Shown here piece by piece: positions 35,554-45,330 of a DNA stretch of 64,000 nt (position 1 is the stretch's first letter; each line of letters begins with the position of its first letter). The stretch spans positions 248,001-312,000 of the forward strand of contig NZ_JARFYM010000010.1 in NCBI RefSeq assembly GCF_030272705.1, read 5' to 3'. Both the position numbers and the translations under genes were made by a program. The notes beneath the pieces are model-generated. The model worked only from the letters and a program-made list of their open reading frames with translations, was not told where the DNA came from and searched no databases. Source of the DNA: Rhizobium mayense. Lineage in GTDB: Bacteria > Pseudomonadota > Alphaproteobacteria > Rhizobiales > Rhizobiaceae.

Positions 35554-38500
35554 CGTCTGCTGTGGCGCGGGGCAAGGTGAACTTGAATAGAGCGCCGCGT
35601 GGTTCGTTCGCCTCCGCCCACAGCTTGCCACCATGGGCATTGATAATGGACCGGCATATCGAAAGGCCCATGCCTGTTCCACTGGCCTTCGTCGTATAGA
35701 AGGCCTCGAAGATGTGTTCGAGGTGTATCGGATCAATACCGGGGCCGGAATCGCGCACGGCTACAACGACGCCGGTCGGGTCTTGCTCGGTACTGATCAC
35801 CAGCTCTCGTGCGCCCGCCTCGACCGAGGCCATTGCCTCGGCCGCATTGAGAACCAGGTTCAGCAAGACTTGCTGCAGTTGAACGCGGTCCCCCGGCACC
35901 CTTGGCAACGCAGCCGCAAGCCGGGTCTGGACCGAAACGCCATTCCTGTGCGTCGCGCTGCGTGCCAATGTAATCACTTCGTCTATGGCGGCATTGAGAT
36001 CGAGGCGCTCCTTTCGTGGCGGCGCATTTTTCATTTGCTCGCGAATGCGGCCGATGATGTCCCCCGCTCGGTCAGTATCATCGACAACACAAGCGAGCGC
36101 TTCCTTGACCTCACCCATGTCCGGCGGCTGCATTTCCAGGAAGTTCTGGGCCGCACGGGCGTTGTTGCGTGCGCTGGCGATCGGCTGCGTGATTTCATGG
36201 GAAAGCGAAGCTGCCAATTCTCCCATCATGCTGACGCGGTTCATGTGGGCCAAATCCGCTTGCATCTGCTGCAATCGCGCCAACGCCTGCGTGCGATCCT
36301 CGATGTCCGTCTGCAGGACATACCACCGGAGAATGCGTCCGGAGTCATCGCGAATTGGGATGCCACGGTTGTCGAACCAACGATATTCGCCATCGAAGCG
36401 CCGCAGCCGTTGCTCGATTTGGTAGGGAATACCTGCCGCAATCGATGTCATGAAAACTTCGGCGACGTGAGGAAGGTCCTCCGGGTGGACGGTTCCGTTC
36501 GCGGCCCAATTCTTCGCCTCTTCAAGCGACTGACCGCTATACTCCAGGATTTGGCGATTGACGGCTTCCACCTCACCATCCGGGGCCAATATCGCTACCA
36601 AGCCCGGTATTCCGTCGATTGCAGAGCGCAAATTTCGCTCGCTTTCACGCAGCGCTTCTTCTGCTCGCTTGCGATCGGTCAGATCGAGCACGAACGCGAC
36701 GGCCTGGTCGCCATCCTCTTTGAACCGCGCGGCACCTATCAACACGGGAACACGGCTACCATCTTTCCGGAAATATTCCTTCTCGAAGGGCTGGAGGGTC
36801 CCGATTGAGTTTAGTGCTGTCCGAGTGAGTATATCGCGCTCGCGCCATTCCGGAGGGCTCAGCTCGGTCCACCGAACGCGGCCCAGAACCAAGTCCTCAC
36901 GGTCGTATCCAAGGATGCGGAGAAACGCGTCGTTGGCTTCAAGAATCCGGCCCTCCCGATCGGCAACGAAGATCCCAATGATATTCGCGTCGACCAAACG
37001 CCGAATCTTTCCTTCGCGGTCCGCGAGGTCCTGATAAAGCCGCGATTTTTCGAGCGAGATTGCCGCCTGCGATGCAAGCACCTTCAATAGGGAGACGCGA
37101 TCGGGCGTGAACACGTTTGGCGCCAAGTTGTTCTCAAGATAGAGAATGCCTATGAGTTTTCCCTGATTGATCAACGGCAAACAGAGAATAGAACGAACAC
37201 GACGCTCAACGATGTAGGGATCGGCTGAAAAGGCATTTTGAGATGATGTGCCATCAATAATGATGGCCTCTTGGGTGCGCATTCCATAACGAATGAGCGA
37301 TTCCGGCAGAGCGGCTTCAGGGTCGGGCCGGTCCCGCAGATGCACGGTTACATCCACTCCATTGGCGGTCGCTTCAGCCTCTATTTGCAGCTTATCATCT
37401 CGCGGGACAATCAAGAGACCGCGTTCGGCGCCGGCGTGCTCCAGGGCCGCGCGCATGAGCTTTTCCATGAGCTTTTCCAGAACGATCTCGCCAGAGAGTG
37501 CTTGAGAGACTTCGACAATCGTCGCGAGGTCGAGATATTCAACTGGTGCCTCGATTGTGCCGGTTAGCCCCCGCGTGCGCTCGTCCTGCTTCAGCCATGG
37601 ATGGTGCTGATCCAGTTGCCGCACCTTGGCATCGGCGCCCCATTGGAGATAGCCCCGCCGTGCATTTCCCAAATAAAGATTCGCGATCTCCTCGAACCCA
37701 CGTGCCGCGTAAAAGCTGGCCGCGAGCTCGTTGGCCAGTGCCTCGTTGTGAACAAATCGGTTCGCGCGTGCCGACGCAATGGCGCGTTCGTATAGCTCCA
37801 TGGCATCGAGCGGGCGCCCCTCGATACGGGCAATCTCCGCTCCGACCAGCGCGGCGCGGTTCTCGAAATTCTCCGGGCAGTGCTTCGACCAGATCTCAAG
37901 CTGCCGGTGGTGCGCGACCAGAGCGCAGACATGATATCCGCGCTCCTCGGTCACTGCCCCGTTACAGGCCATCGCGTTCGAGAGCGCACTGTAGAAATGG
38001 TACTCCGCGGTTTCGAAGAGGGACGCCGATGTCCATAGGAGCCGTTTTGCTCTCTCCGAGGCATCGAGAGCGCTCCTATAGTCGCCGGCGAAGAAGCGTG
38101 CCTGGAGCTTTCGGCACCAGTACCAGCATTCAGCAAGCGCCAAGTCCGAGTTGCTGGAGTAATGACCCTCGATCCGAAGTTCGTCAAACTGCTCATCGTC
38201 GAAGCGCCCGAATATCGGTGTCAAGCCGCGAAGCGTTCGTATCAGCCCGAGCTGTGTGGAGATGATGTCAATGATGAAGCCAAACTGCGCCTTCTGTGCA
38301 AACATGAGGCCATGTTCGGCCTCGCGCTGCACCTTAGGGAGCGGATCGCCCGCTGCGAGAAGGTTCGTGTTCAATTGATTGCAGCTGTAGGCAGCGTAAG
38401 TGAGGTCGCCAGTGAGATTGGCCGCCTCGAAAGCGCGACGCACAAAATCGCGACCAGCCCGGACATGTCTCGTCCAAGGCATGATGAGATTACCGAAAAG

Positions 38501-41500
38501 CATGAAGGTGCGAGCCTCGAACCGCCTCAGGCCGCGTTGTTCGACCAAATCGCAACCGAGCTTGCCGAATCGAAATGCGGCTTGGTAATCCTGGAACTGT
38601 GCGCCAGCGACAACGCCGAGCGTGGCATAGGCAAAGCATGAGCTGTCGCAATTGCCTCGTTCAAGGCTAAGATTGACTGCGCGGCTCGCGATCAAGGCAT
38701 ATAGATTCGCATCCGTGAAGAATGCGGGTGGTATGATTCTGGTAAGAACCTCTAGTGTCGCCCGCGATGCCGCATCGCTCATCAGACGCAAGTCGACCAG
38801 GTCCTCAATCGCTCGGTCGCCGAGCTGCGACCAGACCCGCTCATACTCGCACCGCGCCTCCTCTTCCGATGGGTGTCGCGACCATTCGATGCCCAGATGC
38901 CGGAGGTAGTCGAGGCCGACTGCGACTGCGTGGCTGCTGTGACCAAGGGTCGTGTACAGGTCTGCAAGCAGGCAGGTGACGCTGGCGCGTTCGACCGTCG
39001 TTGCGGCGCGCTCCGACAGTGCTTTAAGGCGCTGCTCCGCTTGTGCCTGCGCGCTGGTGAGGAACTCACATTCGGCGCGATCCAGCTCCAGCTCGAAGGC
39101 CAGCTCCTGCCGGCGCTCCCATGCATCTTCCGGCAGCAGCGCCGCGCCGGTAACGAGATAGGTCAGGGCCGAGGTATAAGCAGCCGATGCCTTCGCGCGC
39201 TTGCCAGCGGCCTGATTCAGCTCTGCAAGCTGCTCGCATTCCTCCTGTGACGTGATCAGCGGTGCGCCACGATTGAGCTGGTTGACGATTTCGAAGATTA
39301 CCTCATCGCGCTTTTCCCGTGGTGTCCGCGCCAGCAGCATCCGGCCGATCGTCAAATGCAGCTCAGCGCGCGACTGTTCCGGTATCAGCGCATAGGCGGC
39401 TTCCTGCACCCGGTCGTGAACGAATCTGTAGGAGTGCTCGAGACGCTCGATGAATTGTTGGCGCAGTGCGTCCGCCAGAGCGACGTGCACCTGATCCTCG
39501 GATATTTCGAGAACAATAGAGAGCATCGCGACGTCGGCGACATTGCCGAGGCAGGCGAGCTGCCGTAATGCGTCCAATGTGTTGAGCGGCAGCCGCGTCA
39601 GCTTTCCGGCCATTAGCTCCACAACATTGTCGGTATACCGTTTGGCGTCGATGGCACCAAGGTCCCAGGACCATCGCGCCCGCCCGTGATCGAAGACCAG
39701 GAGACCCTCGTCGGCGAGCACATGAAGGAATTGAGTGACGAAAAACGGATTGCCGTCTGTCTTTGCGTGCACCAGCGTTGCGAGAGGCTCAGCCAGCTTG
39801 ACGTCGCAGCGAAGCGACTCCGCGATAAGGTTTCCAAGGTCATTTGTCGCCAGCGGAGCCAGCTTGATGTCCTGCACCCTGCCGGTCGCGCGCATGGTTT
39901 CCAGCTTGCGCATGAGTGGATGCGCAGCGGTGACCTCGTTGTCGCGGAAAGCGCCAATGAGGAGGAGATTGCGAAGATCAGATCGGGCCAACAGGTCTGC
40001 CAAAAGGTCGAGCGTCGCCGCATCCAGCCATTGCAGGTCATCGATGAACAAAACCAAGGGATGTTCGGGACGGGCAAAGACGCCGATCAATTGCCGAAGC
40101 ACCATCTGGAAGCGCCTCTGCGCGTCCTGCGGTGGAAGCTCCACAATGGGCGGCAACTCTCCAATGAGAAGCTTCAGTTCCGGCACCAGATCGGCCATTA
40201 GGCCAGCGTTTGATCCCAGGGTCTGCTGGAGGGCGTCACGCCATGGCGCAAGTTCCGCGTCGCTTTTGCTGAGCAGAGGCCGGATCAGGCTTCGAAGCGC
40301 CTGTGCCAGCGTCGCGTAGGGTACATCGCGTTTGAGCAGATCGAATTTGCCGGAAGCGAACAGACCACGCAGCGGGGCCAGAACCGCCTGCAGCTCGTTG
40401 ACAACAGACGACTTGCCGACACCTGAATAGCCCGAGACCAGGGCCAGTTCCGGGCCGCCACCATCCACGACGCGACCGAAGGAAGCGAGCAAAGTCTCGA
40501 CCTCGCGTTGCCGCCCGTAAAGTTTCTCTGGGATCAGCAGCCGATCGAGCGTGTCGTGTTCGCCCAGCGGAAAGTCGTCAATCCGACCCTTTGCCTCCCA
40601 TTCGATTAGGCAATTGCAAAGGTCGCTTTCGAGCCCAGCTGCCGTCTGATAGCGGTCTTCAGCCCGCTTCGCGAGCAGCTTCATGACGATCGCCGAGGCG
40701 ACACCAGGGATCTCCTTCAGCCGTTCGGCAGGCGGTACCGGCTGCTTGGCGAGATGGCAGTGCACCCATTCCATCGGCTCCGCGGCGGTAAACGGCAAAA
40801 CACCGGTGATCATTTGATAGAAGGTGACGCCAAGCGCGTAGAGATCACTCCGGGAGTCGATCGACCGATTCATTCGTCCGGTCTGCTCGGGCGCCATATA
40901 GGCAAGCGTGCCGGCGATCGTCTCCGGAGGGTGAGGCGATTGACGTTCGCGCGCGAAGCGTAAGGCGATGCCGAACCCGGTCAGCCGCACCTCACCGGTC
41001 GCCTCATTGAACAGGATGTTGGCAGGCTTGATATCTTTGTGAACGAGCCCGTGCTGATGAACTCCGCCGAGAGCAGCGGTAACAGCGGTGGCGACGCGTA
41101 GGAACAATGCTGTTTCCATTGGCGCGCCGAGCAATCGGTCAAGCGGCTCGCCGCCCGCATCCTCAAGCACCAGCAGGGTCCGACCGGCATCGCGCACGAG
41201 GTCGAGCGGCCGCGCTGCCCACGCCCCGTCGAGTTCGTCCCTGAGCTCGTATTCGCGCGCGAGGCGCTCGACGCTTGCGCGGGACGGGTGGCCGGCGGCC
41301 GGAGCAACGAGCAGCACGCCGCGTCGCTTGCCCTCATCTTCCAGGCGCCAGCCGCGGCGAAAGGTACGTTCGCCCTCCTCCCACGCCGAGTGAGAACCAT
41401 CCTCCAGGGACGCAACGTTCTGCGAATGCGGCACCATCGGCCAGACTCCGGGATCCATACGCCTGATCGAGCTCAGCCAGACGCGCTTTGGAGATGACAG

Positions 41501-41539
41501 CGCGTGGCCTCTTTCCGGCTTGAAGAAATCGTACCTCAT
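35537..41539 (-). CDS. Ser/Thr kinase-like, AAA ATPase, GAF, PAS, histidine kinase fusion
   Basis: About 2000 residues. Order: protein-kinase-like domain (about 50-315) with VHKDIKPANILF, but TGFG in place of DFG and no obvious beta-3 Lys; AAA/ATPase with GYSGVGKSS (about 370-378) and LVLFIDDLQWLD (about 495-505); a long helical repeat region; GAF (about 1320-1480); two PAS domains (about 1490-1740); histidine kinase with GELAASLSHEITQPIASARN (His about 1775), NLVLNAAEAM, DSGPGIDP and GTGMGLSICRS. This matches the trifunctional kinase family common in rhizobia. The start is uncertain: an in-frame GTG at 41602 and ATG at 41458 are alternatives, and none has a strong ribosome site. Confidence 0.88.
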   Translation of the reverse strand: MRYDFFKPERGHALSSPKRVWLSSIRRMDPGVWPMVPHSQNVASLEDGSHSAWEEGERTFRRGWRLEDEGKRRGVLLVAPAAGHPSRASVERLAREYELRDELDGAWAARPLDLVRDAGRTLLVLEDAGGEPLDRLLGAPMETALFLRVATAVTAALGGVHQHGLVHKDIKPANILFNEATGEVRLTGFGIALRFARERQSPHPPETIAGTLAYMAPEQTGRMNRSIDSRSDLYALGVTFYQMITGVLPFTAAEPMEWVHCHLAKQPVPPAERLKEIPGVASAIVMKLLAKRAEDRYQTAAGLESDLCNCLIEWEAKGRIDDFPLGEHDTLDRLLIPEKLYGRQREVETLLASFGRVVDGGGPELALVSGYSGVGKSSVVNELQAVLAPLRGLFASGKFDLLKRDVPYATLAQALRSLIRPLLSKSDAELAPWRDALQQTLGSNAGLMADLVPELKLLIGELPPIVELPPQDAQRRFQMVLRQLIGVFARPEHPLVLFIDDLQWLDAATLDLLADLLARSDLRNLLLIGAFRDNEVTAAHPLMRKLETMRATGRVQDIKLAPLATNDLGNLIAESLRCDVKLAEPLATLVHAKTDGNPFFVTQFLHVLADEGLLVFDHGRARWSWDLGAIDAKRYTDNVVELMAGKLTRLPLNTLDALRQLACLGNVADVAMLSIVLEISEDQVHVALADALRQQFIERLEHSYRFVHDRVQEAAYALIPEQSRAELHLTIGRMLLARTPREKRDEVIFEIVNQLNRGAPLITSQEECEQLAELNQAAGKRAKASAAYTSALTYLVTGAALLPEDAWERRQELAFELELDRAECEFLTSAQAQAEQRLKALSERAATTVERASVTCLLADLYTTLGHSSHAVAVGLDYLRHLGIEWSRHPSEEEARCEYERVWSQLGDRAIEDLVDLRLMSDAASRATLEVLTRIIPPAFFTDANLYALIASRAVNLSLERGNCDSSCFAYATLGVVAGAQFQDYQAAFRFGKLGCDLVEQRGLRRFEARTFMLFGNLIMPWTRHVRAGRDFVRRAFEAANLTGDLTYAAYSCNQLNTNLLAAGDPLPKVQREAEHGLMFAQKAQFGFIIDIISTQLGLIRTLRGLTPIFGRFDDEQFDELRIEGHYSSNSDLALAECWYWCRKLQARFFAGDYRSALDASERAKRLLWTSASLFETAEYHFYSALSNAMACNGAVTEERGYHVCALVAHHRQLEIWSKHCPENFENRAALVGAEIARIEGRPLDAMELYERAIASARANRFVHNEALANELAASFYAARGFEEIANLYLGNARRGYLQWGADAKVRQLDQHHPWLKQDERTRGLTGTIEAPVEYLDLATIVEVSQALSGEIVLEKLMEKLMRAALEHAGAERGLLIVPRDDKLQIEAEATANGVDVTVHLRDRPDPEAALPESLIRYGMRTQEAIIIDGTSSQNAFSADPYIVERRVRSILCLPLINQGKLIGILYLENNLAPNVFTPDRVSLLKVLASQAAISLEKSRLYQDLADREGKIRRLVDANIIGIFVADREGRILEANDAFLRILGYDREDLVLGRVRWTELSPPEWRERDILTRTALNSIGTLQPFEKEYFRKDGSRVPVLIGAARFKEDGDQAVAFVLDLTDRKRAEEALRESERNLRSAIDGIPGLVAILAPDGEVEAVNRQILEYSGQSLEEAKNWAANGTVHPEDLPHVAEVFMTSIAAGIPYQIEQRLRRFDGEYRWFDNRGIPIRDDSGRILRWYVLQTDIEDRTQALARLQQMQADLAHMNRVSMMGELAASLSHEITQPIASARNNARAAQNFLEMQPPDMGEVKEALACVVDDTDRAGDIIGRIREQMKNAPPRKERLDLNAAIDEVITLARSATHRNGVSVQTRLAAALPRVPGDRVQLQQVLLNLVLNAAEAMASVEAGARELVISTEQDPTGVVVAVRDSGPGIDPIHLEHIFEAFYTTKASGTGMGLSICRSIINAHGGKLWAEANEPRGALFKFTLPRATADVTEIH

Positions 41540-41613
41540 CGCCAGCAAAATGCCAGCGGTCCGAGCGCCGGTCCTCGATCCGAGGCCTTCGTGTGGTGCC
41601 ACCCCTTAGCAGC

Positions 41614-41645
41614 AATTTGGCGGGATTTGCGGGCCTTTACTCACG
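41614..41645 (+). promoter_or_regulatory. Conserved promoter element, copy 1 (partner at 47258)
   Basis: AATTTGGCGGGATTTGCGGG followed by CCTTTACTCACG, about 80-110 bases before the YWTD gene. The same arrangement occurs before cydA. It contains ATTTGGCG and ATTTGCGG ten bases apart, one helical turn. Confidence 0.5.
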
Positions 41646-41724
41646 CCTTCAGGCGCCGATGGGTCAAGTTGAAACCAGCCAAGGCAAATCGTGTCAAGGC
41701 AACAGCAACACCGAAGGAAAGACC

Positions 41725-42639
41725 ATGATGGCAAATGAAGCAGCCAAATCAAAGAGCCCACCGGGCATCGCGCGAGCCGGTCGACTGTTCGTTCTCGAAC
41801 TGAGCGGCGACCGCATCCACTCCATGAATCCGGACGGTTCCGATCGCAAGACCATCGTCACCGACTGCCGTTACCCCGACGGCATCGTCGTGGATGCCAA
41901 GGCTGGCCATATCTATTGGACCAATATGGGCATTCCCAACCTCAACGACGGATCGATCGAGCGCGCCGACCTCGATGGCCGGAATCGAAAGATCATCGTC
42001 CCGCAGGGCTTCACCCATACACCCAAGCAGCTCCACCTAGATCGCGAAAACGGCAAACTCTATTGGGGCGACCGCGAAGGCATGCGCATGATGCGCGCAA
42101 ACCTTGACGGTTCGCAGCTCGAGACGCTGGTCGAGACCGGTCGGGGCGACGAGGACGCACGCGATCAGACGAGATGGTGCGTCGGTATTACCGTCGATCC
42201 GAAACTCGGGAAGTTCTACTGGACCCAGAAGGGACCCGACAATGGCGAGCAGGGCCGCATCCTTCGCGCCGGCATCGAGATCCCGGCAGGTGAAACGCCG
42301 GCGAACCGTAGCGACATCGAGGTCGTGTTCGACAACCTGCCCGAGCCGATCGACCTCGAATTCGATGTGGAGAACCGCGCCCTCTACTGGACCGATCGCG
42401 GCGATGCTCCGCGCGGCAATACCGTCAATCGCGCTCAGGTCGACAAACCCACTGCCCCGGAAATCCTCATCACGCATCTGATGGAGGGCATAGGGCTCGC
42501 CCTCGACGTGCTCGGCCACCGGATGTTCGTCACCGACTTCGCCGGCTCTGTCTACTCCGCCGATCTCGATGGCAAGAACGAGCGCAACTTCCTCTACGCC
42601 CAGGGCAATCTCACCGGCATCGCCTACGCCGAAATCTGA
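41725..42639 (+). CDS. YWTD (LDL-receptor class B type) beta-propeller protein
   Basis: A 304-residue protein with repeated YWTD-like blades: HIYWTNMG, KLYWGDREG, KFYWTQKG, ALYWTDRG and MFVTDFAG, each with a D-x-x-G-x-N/D-x-K turn (for example MNPDGSDRKTIVTDC). Six blades are expected. There is no signal peptide, so it is probably cytoplasmic. Bacterial members are lactonase-like or 3-hydroxyacid-linked propellers of unclear activity. GAAGGAAAG precedes the ATG. The next gene follows after 23 bases. Confidence 0.85.
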   Translation: MMANEAAKSKSPPGIARAGRLFVLELSGDRIHSMNPDGSDRKTIVTDCRYPDGIVVDAKAGHIYWTNMGIPNLNDGSIERADLDGRNRKIIVPQGFTHTPKQLHLDRENGKLYWGDREGMRMMRANLDGSQLETLVETGRGDEDARDQTRWCVGITVDPKLGKFYWTQKGPDNGEQGRILRAGIEIPAGETPANRSDIEVVFDNLPEPIDLEFDVENRALYWTDRGDAPRGNTVNRAQVDKPTAPEILITHLMEGIGLALDVLGHRMFVTDFAGSVYSADLDGKNERNFLYAQGNLTGIAYAEI

Positions 42640-42662
42640 AAACCACGCAGGAGAACGAAACT

Positions 42663-43616
42663 ATGTCTATCAATAAACCCATTCGTCATATCGCCATCGT
42701 CGGCACCGGCGTCATCGGTGCGAGCTGGGCGGCCTTGTTCCTTGCCAAAGGCCTGAAGGTCGTGGCGACAGACCCGGCACCCAATGCCGAAACCAGACTG
42801 CGAGAATTCGTGGCAAGCGCCTGGCCAGCACTGACCCGCCTCGGCCTCGCGCCCGGCGCATCCCAGTCGAACCTGAGCTTCACCGCCGACCTTGCCGAAG
42901 CTCTGGCCAACGCCGACTTCGTCCAGGAGAACGGACCGGAACGGGTCGACTTCAAGCAGAAGCTCTACGGCCAGCTTGATGCGCTGCTGCCGGAGGACGT
43001 GATCATCGCCTCGAGCTCGTCGGGCATCCCGATGAGTCAGATCCAGCCAGGTGCCGCCACCCATCCCGAACGCTGCGTAATCGGTCATCCCTTCAATCCT
43101 CCGCACCTGATCCCGCTGGTCGAGATCGTCGGCGGCGCCAAGACCTCGGCGGAAACGATAGCGCGTGCCGACGAATTCTATACGTCGATCGGCAGAAAGA
43201 CGGTGCGTGTCAACAAGGAGATGCAGGGACATATCGCCAATCGCCTGCAGGCCGCCCTGGCACGTGAAGTCTACTATCTGGTCGCCGAGGGCGTCGTCAG
43301 CGCCGCTGACGTCGACACGGCTCTTTCGTGGGGGCCTGGTCTGCGCTGGGGCATCATGGGAAACATGATGCTGAACCATCTCGCCGGCGGCGCAGGCGGC
43401 ATCGAGCACGCCCTGAAGCAGCTCGGCGGGCCGATGGCGGCCTGGTGGAAGACCCTTGGCACGCCGGAGATGACAGCGGAATTCCAGCAAAAGCTCATCG
43501 ACAGCGTCCATGTCGAAGTCGGATCGCGAAGCATCGCCGAGCTCGAAGCTGAGCGTGACGAGCTTCTGATCGGTCTCGTGGAGCTGCGCAACAAGCGAAA
43601 GGAGATCAACGGCTAG
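42663..43616 (+). CDS. 3-hydroxyacyl-CoA dehydrogenase family enzyme (carnitine dehydrogenase-like)
   Basis: A 317-residue NAD enzyme: Rossmann motif IAIVGTGVIGASWAALFLAK (residues about 10-29), QENGPERVDFKQKLYGQLD, SSSSGIPMSQIQ, the catalytic His in VIGHPFNPPHLIPLVEIVGG (about 138-157) and Glu/Asn in GHIANRLQAALAREV. The single-domain size fits L-carnitine dehydrogenase, L-gulonate dehydrogenase or similar 3-hydroxyacid dehydrogenases. The CoA-transferase downstream makes a carnitine-like or 3-hydroxyacid CoA pathway possible. Confidence 0.88.
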   Translation: MSINKPIRHIAIVGTGVIGASWAALFLAKGLKVVATDPAPNAETRLREFVASAWPALTRLGLAPGASQSNLSFTADLAEALANADFVQENGPERVDFKQKLYGQLDALLPEDVIIASSSSGIPMSQIQPGAATHPERCVIGHPFNPPHLIPLVEIVGGAKTSAETIARADEFYTSIGRKTVRVNKEMQGHIANRLQAALAREVYYLVAEGVVSAADVDTALSWGPGLRWGIMGNMMLNHLAGGAGGIEHALKQLGGPMAAWWKTLGTPEMTAEFQQKLIDSVHVEVGSRSIAELEAERDELLIGLVELRNKRKEING

Positions 43617-43684
43617 CAGAAAACCGCAGCCGTCGAACGTCGGCTGCGCCATTCACCCATTTTCCAATTCTGATGGAGTTCAAG

Positions 43685-45208
43685 ATGAACATCGCAACCA
43701 CTGACATCAAAAACCACCAGCCGGATTTGCTCACCGAGACGATCCAGTCCAAGCTCGAAAATCCCGCGCACAGCCCGGAATTCGACATGCATGCCGCTGT
43801 CGACCAGGTGCTGCAGGAGGTCGGCATGTCGACGGCCGATGCCGGCGGCACACTGACCTTCTACGGGCGCGATCCGATCATTCCAAGCCCGTTCCGGTTT
43901 GGCACGATGGCCGCGGTCAGCCTTGCCGCCAAGTCCGTCGCGATCGCTGCCCTGTGGCGCGACAGGACCGGTGAAGGACAGGATCTCTTTGTCGACACGC
44001 GCAAGGCGCTCCGGCGTTTTGCCGGCTTCTACGACCGCAAATGGGAGACGATCAACGGCCGTCCGCCGGCCCTGACCGATCCGATGAACCCGTTCCTCGA
44101 ATTGCCACTCTTTCGCGAGACGAGCGATGGACGACATGTCGTTGCGCTGAACATCTACCCCAAGTCCGGGGCCCGTGCTCTGAACTTCCTACGGTGCGGC
44201 GTCAGCGTCGAATCCCTCAATCAGGCGATCCTGCAGTGGAAGGCTGACGACCTGGAGAAGGCAGCCGCCGAAGCCGGGCTGATCTTTGCGAAAGTGCGTA
44301 CCTTCGACGAATTCCGCAAGGAAGTTCAATATACCGAAGTCCTGTCCAGGATGCCGCTGATCTCGGTCGAGAAAATCGGTGAAAGCGACCCGGTCCCGTT
44401 CAAGGCAGGCGCGAAAACACCCTTGGACGGCATTCGTGCCTTCGGAATGGGACATGTCATTGCCGGAGCTGCCATCGGCAGGGACCTCGCCTATTACGGT
44501 GCCGACGTCCTCAATATCTGGCGACCTGACGACACTGAGGTCGACGGGCTCGCCTGGGACGCACAGGTTGGCATGCGTTCGACATTCCTCGACAGCTCCA
44601 ATCAGGACCGCGCGAGGTTTGACGCACTGCTCAAGGATGCGGATATATTCTTTGCCAATAAGCGTCCAGGTTATCTGGAGCGTCACGGTCTCGATGCCGA
44701 AACGCTCAGTGCGAAGAAGCCTGGCCTGATCCATGTGCAGGTCCTGCTCCACGGCAACAAGGGTCCGTGGAAGAACCGGCCGGGATTTGATGAAATCGGT
44801 GCCGCCGTCACCGGCCTCTTTGCGATCGAAGGGTCGCTGACGCATCCCAAGTCGCCGCCGATCATTCCGATCGTCGACAATATCGTGGCTTGGATGGGGA
44901 CCATCGGGGTTCTTTCGGCGCTGCGCCGGCGGGCCATCGAAGGCGGCAGCTATCGCGTCACCGTCTCCCTGACCCGAACGGTCCTGTGGCTGATGTCGCT
45001 CGGCATATTCGACAAGGAGTATGCGCGCGCGACAGCGGGCTCCTCGGACGAGCATGCCGATATCGCGCCCGATCTCTTCACGGCCGAGACGCCGCTTGGA
45101 ACCTACCAGGGCATGACCGACCAGGTGGTGTTCTCGCGCACCCCCGGCTCCTTCAAAACGGTGCTCGTGCCACGCGGCTCGAGCAAGCCTGAATGGCTGA
45201 GCGACTGA
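43685..45208 (+). CDS. CaiB/BaiF family III CoA-transferase
   Basis: A 507-residue protein of the family III CoA-transferase fold: GIRAFGMGHVIAGAAIGRDL then AYYGADVLNIW (about 252-283), the segment NQDRARFDALLKDADIFFAN, KPGLIHVQVLLHGNKGPWKN and IPIVDNIVAWMGTIGVLSAL. It is longer than the usual 400-residue members because of an N-terminal 240-residue part that itself looks like a degenerate second copy (LAAKSVAIAALWRDRTGEGQ). The acyl substrate is unknown. The start at 43685 is preferred over 43673. It probably acts with the preceding dehydrogenase. Confidence 0.87.
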   Translation: MNIATTDIKNHQPDLLTETIQSKLENPAHSPEFDMHAAVDQVLQEVGMSTADAGGTLTFYGRDPIIPSPFRFGTMAAVSLAAKSVAIAALWRDRTGEGQDLFVDTRKALRRFAGFYDRKWETINGRPPALTDPMNPFLELPLFRETSDGRHVVALNIYPKSGARALNFLRCGVSVESLNQAILQWKADDLEKAAAEAGLIFAKVRTFDEFRKEVQYTEVLSRMPLISVEKIGESDPVPFKAGAKTPLDGIRAFGMGHVIAGAAIGRDLAYYGADVLNIWRPDDTEVDGLAWDAQVGMRSTFLDSSNQDRARFDALLKDADIFFANKRPGYLERHGLDAETLSAKKPGLIHVQVLLHGNKGPWKNRPGFDEIGAAVTGLFAIEGSLTHPKSPPIIPIVDNIVAWMGTIGVLSALRRRAIEGGSYRVTVSLTRTVLWLMSLGIFDKEYARATAGSSDEHADIAPDLFTAETPLGTYQGMTDQVVFSRTPGSFKTVLVPRGSSKPEWLSD

Positions 45209-45330
45209 GACGCAGGATCTCTCAGAGCCCAACGTGAAAGGGTTTCTCCCATGACAGGCGCTGCCGTGATGGGAGAAACCGTCTCCTCGGGGCGAACCCG
45301 TCAAACACTCCCCAAGAAAGAGGTGCATCA

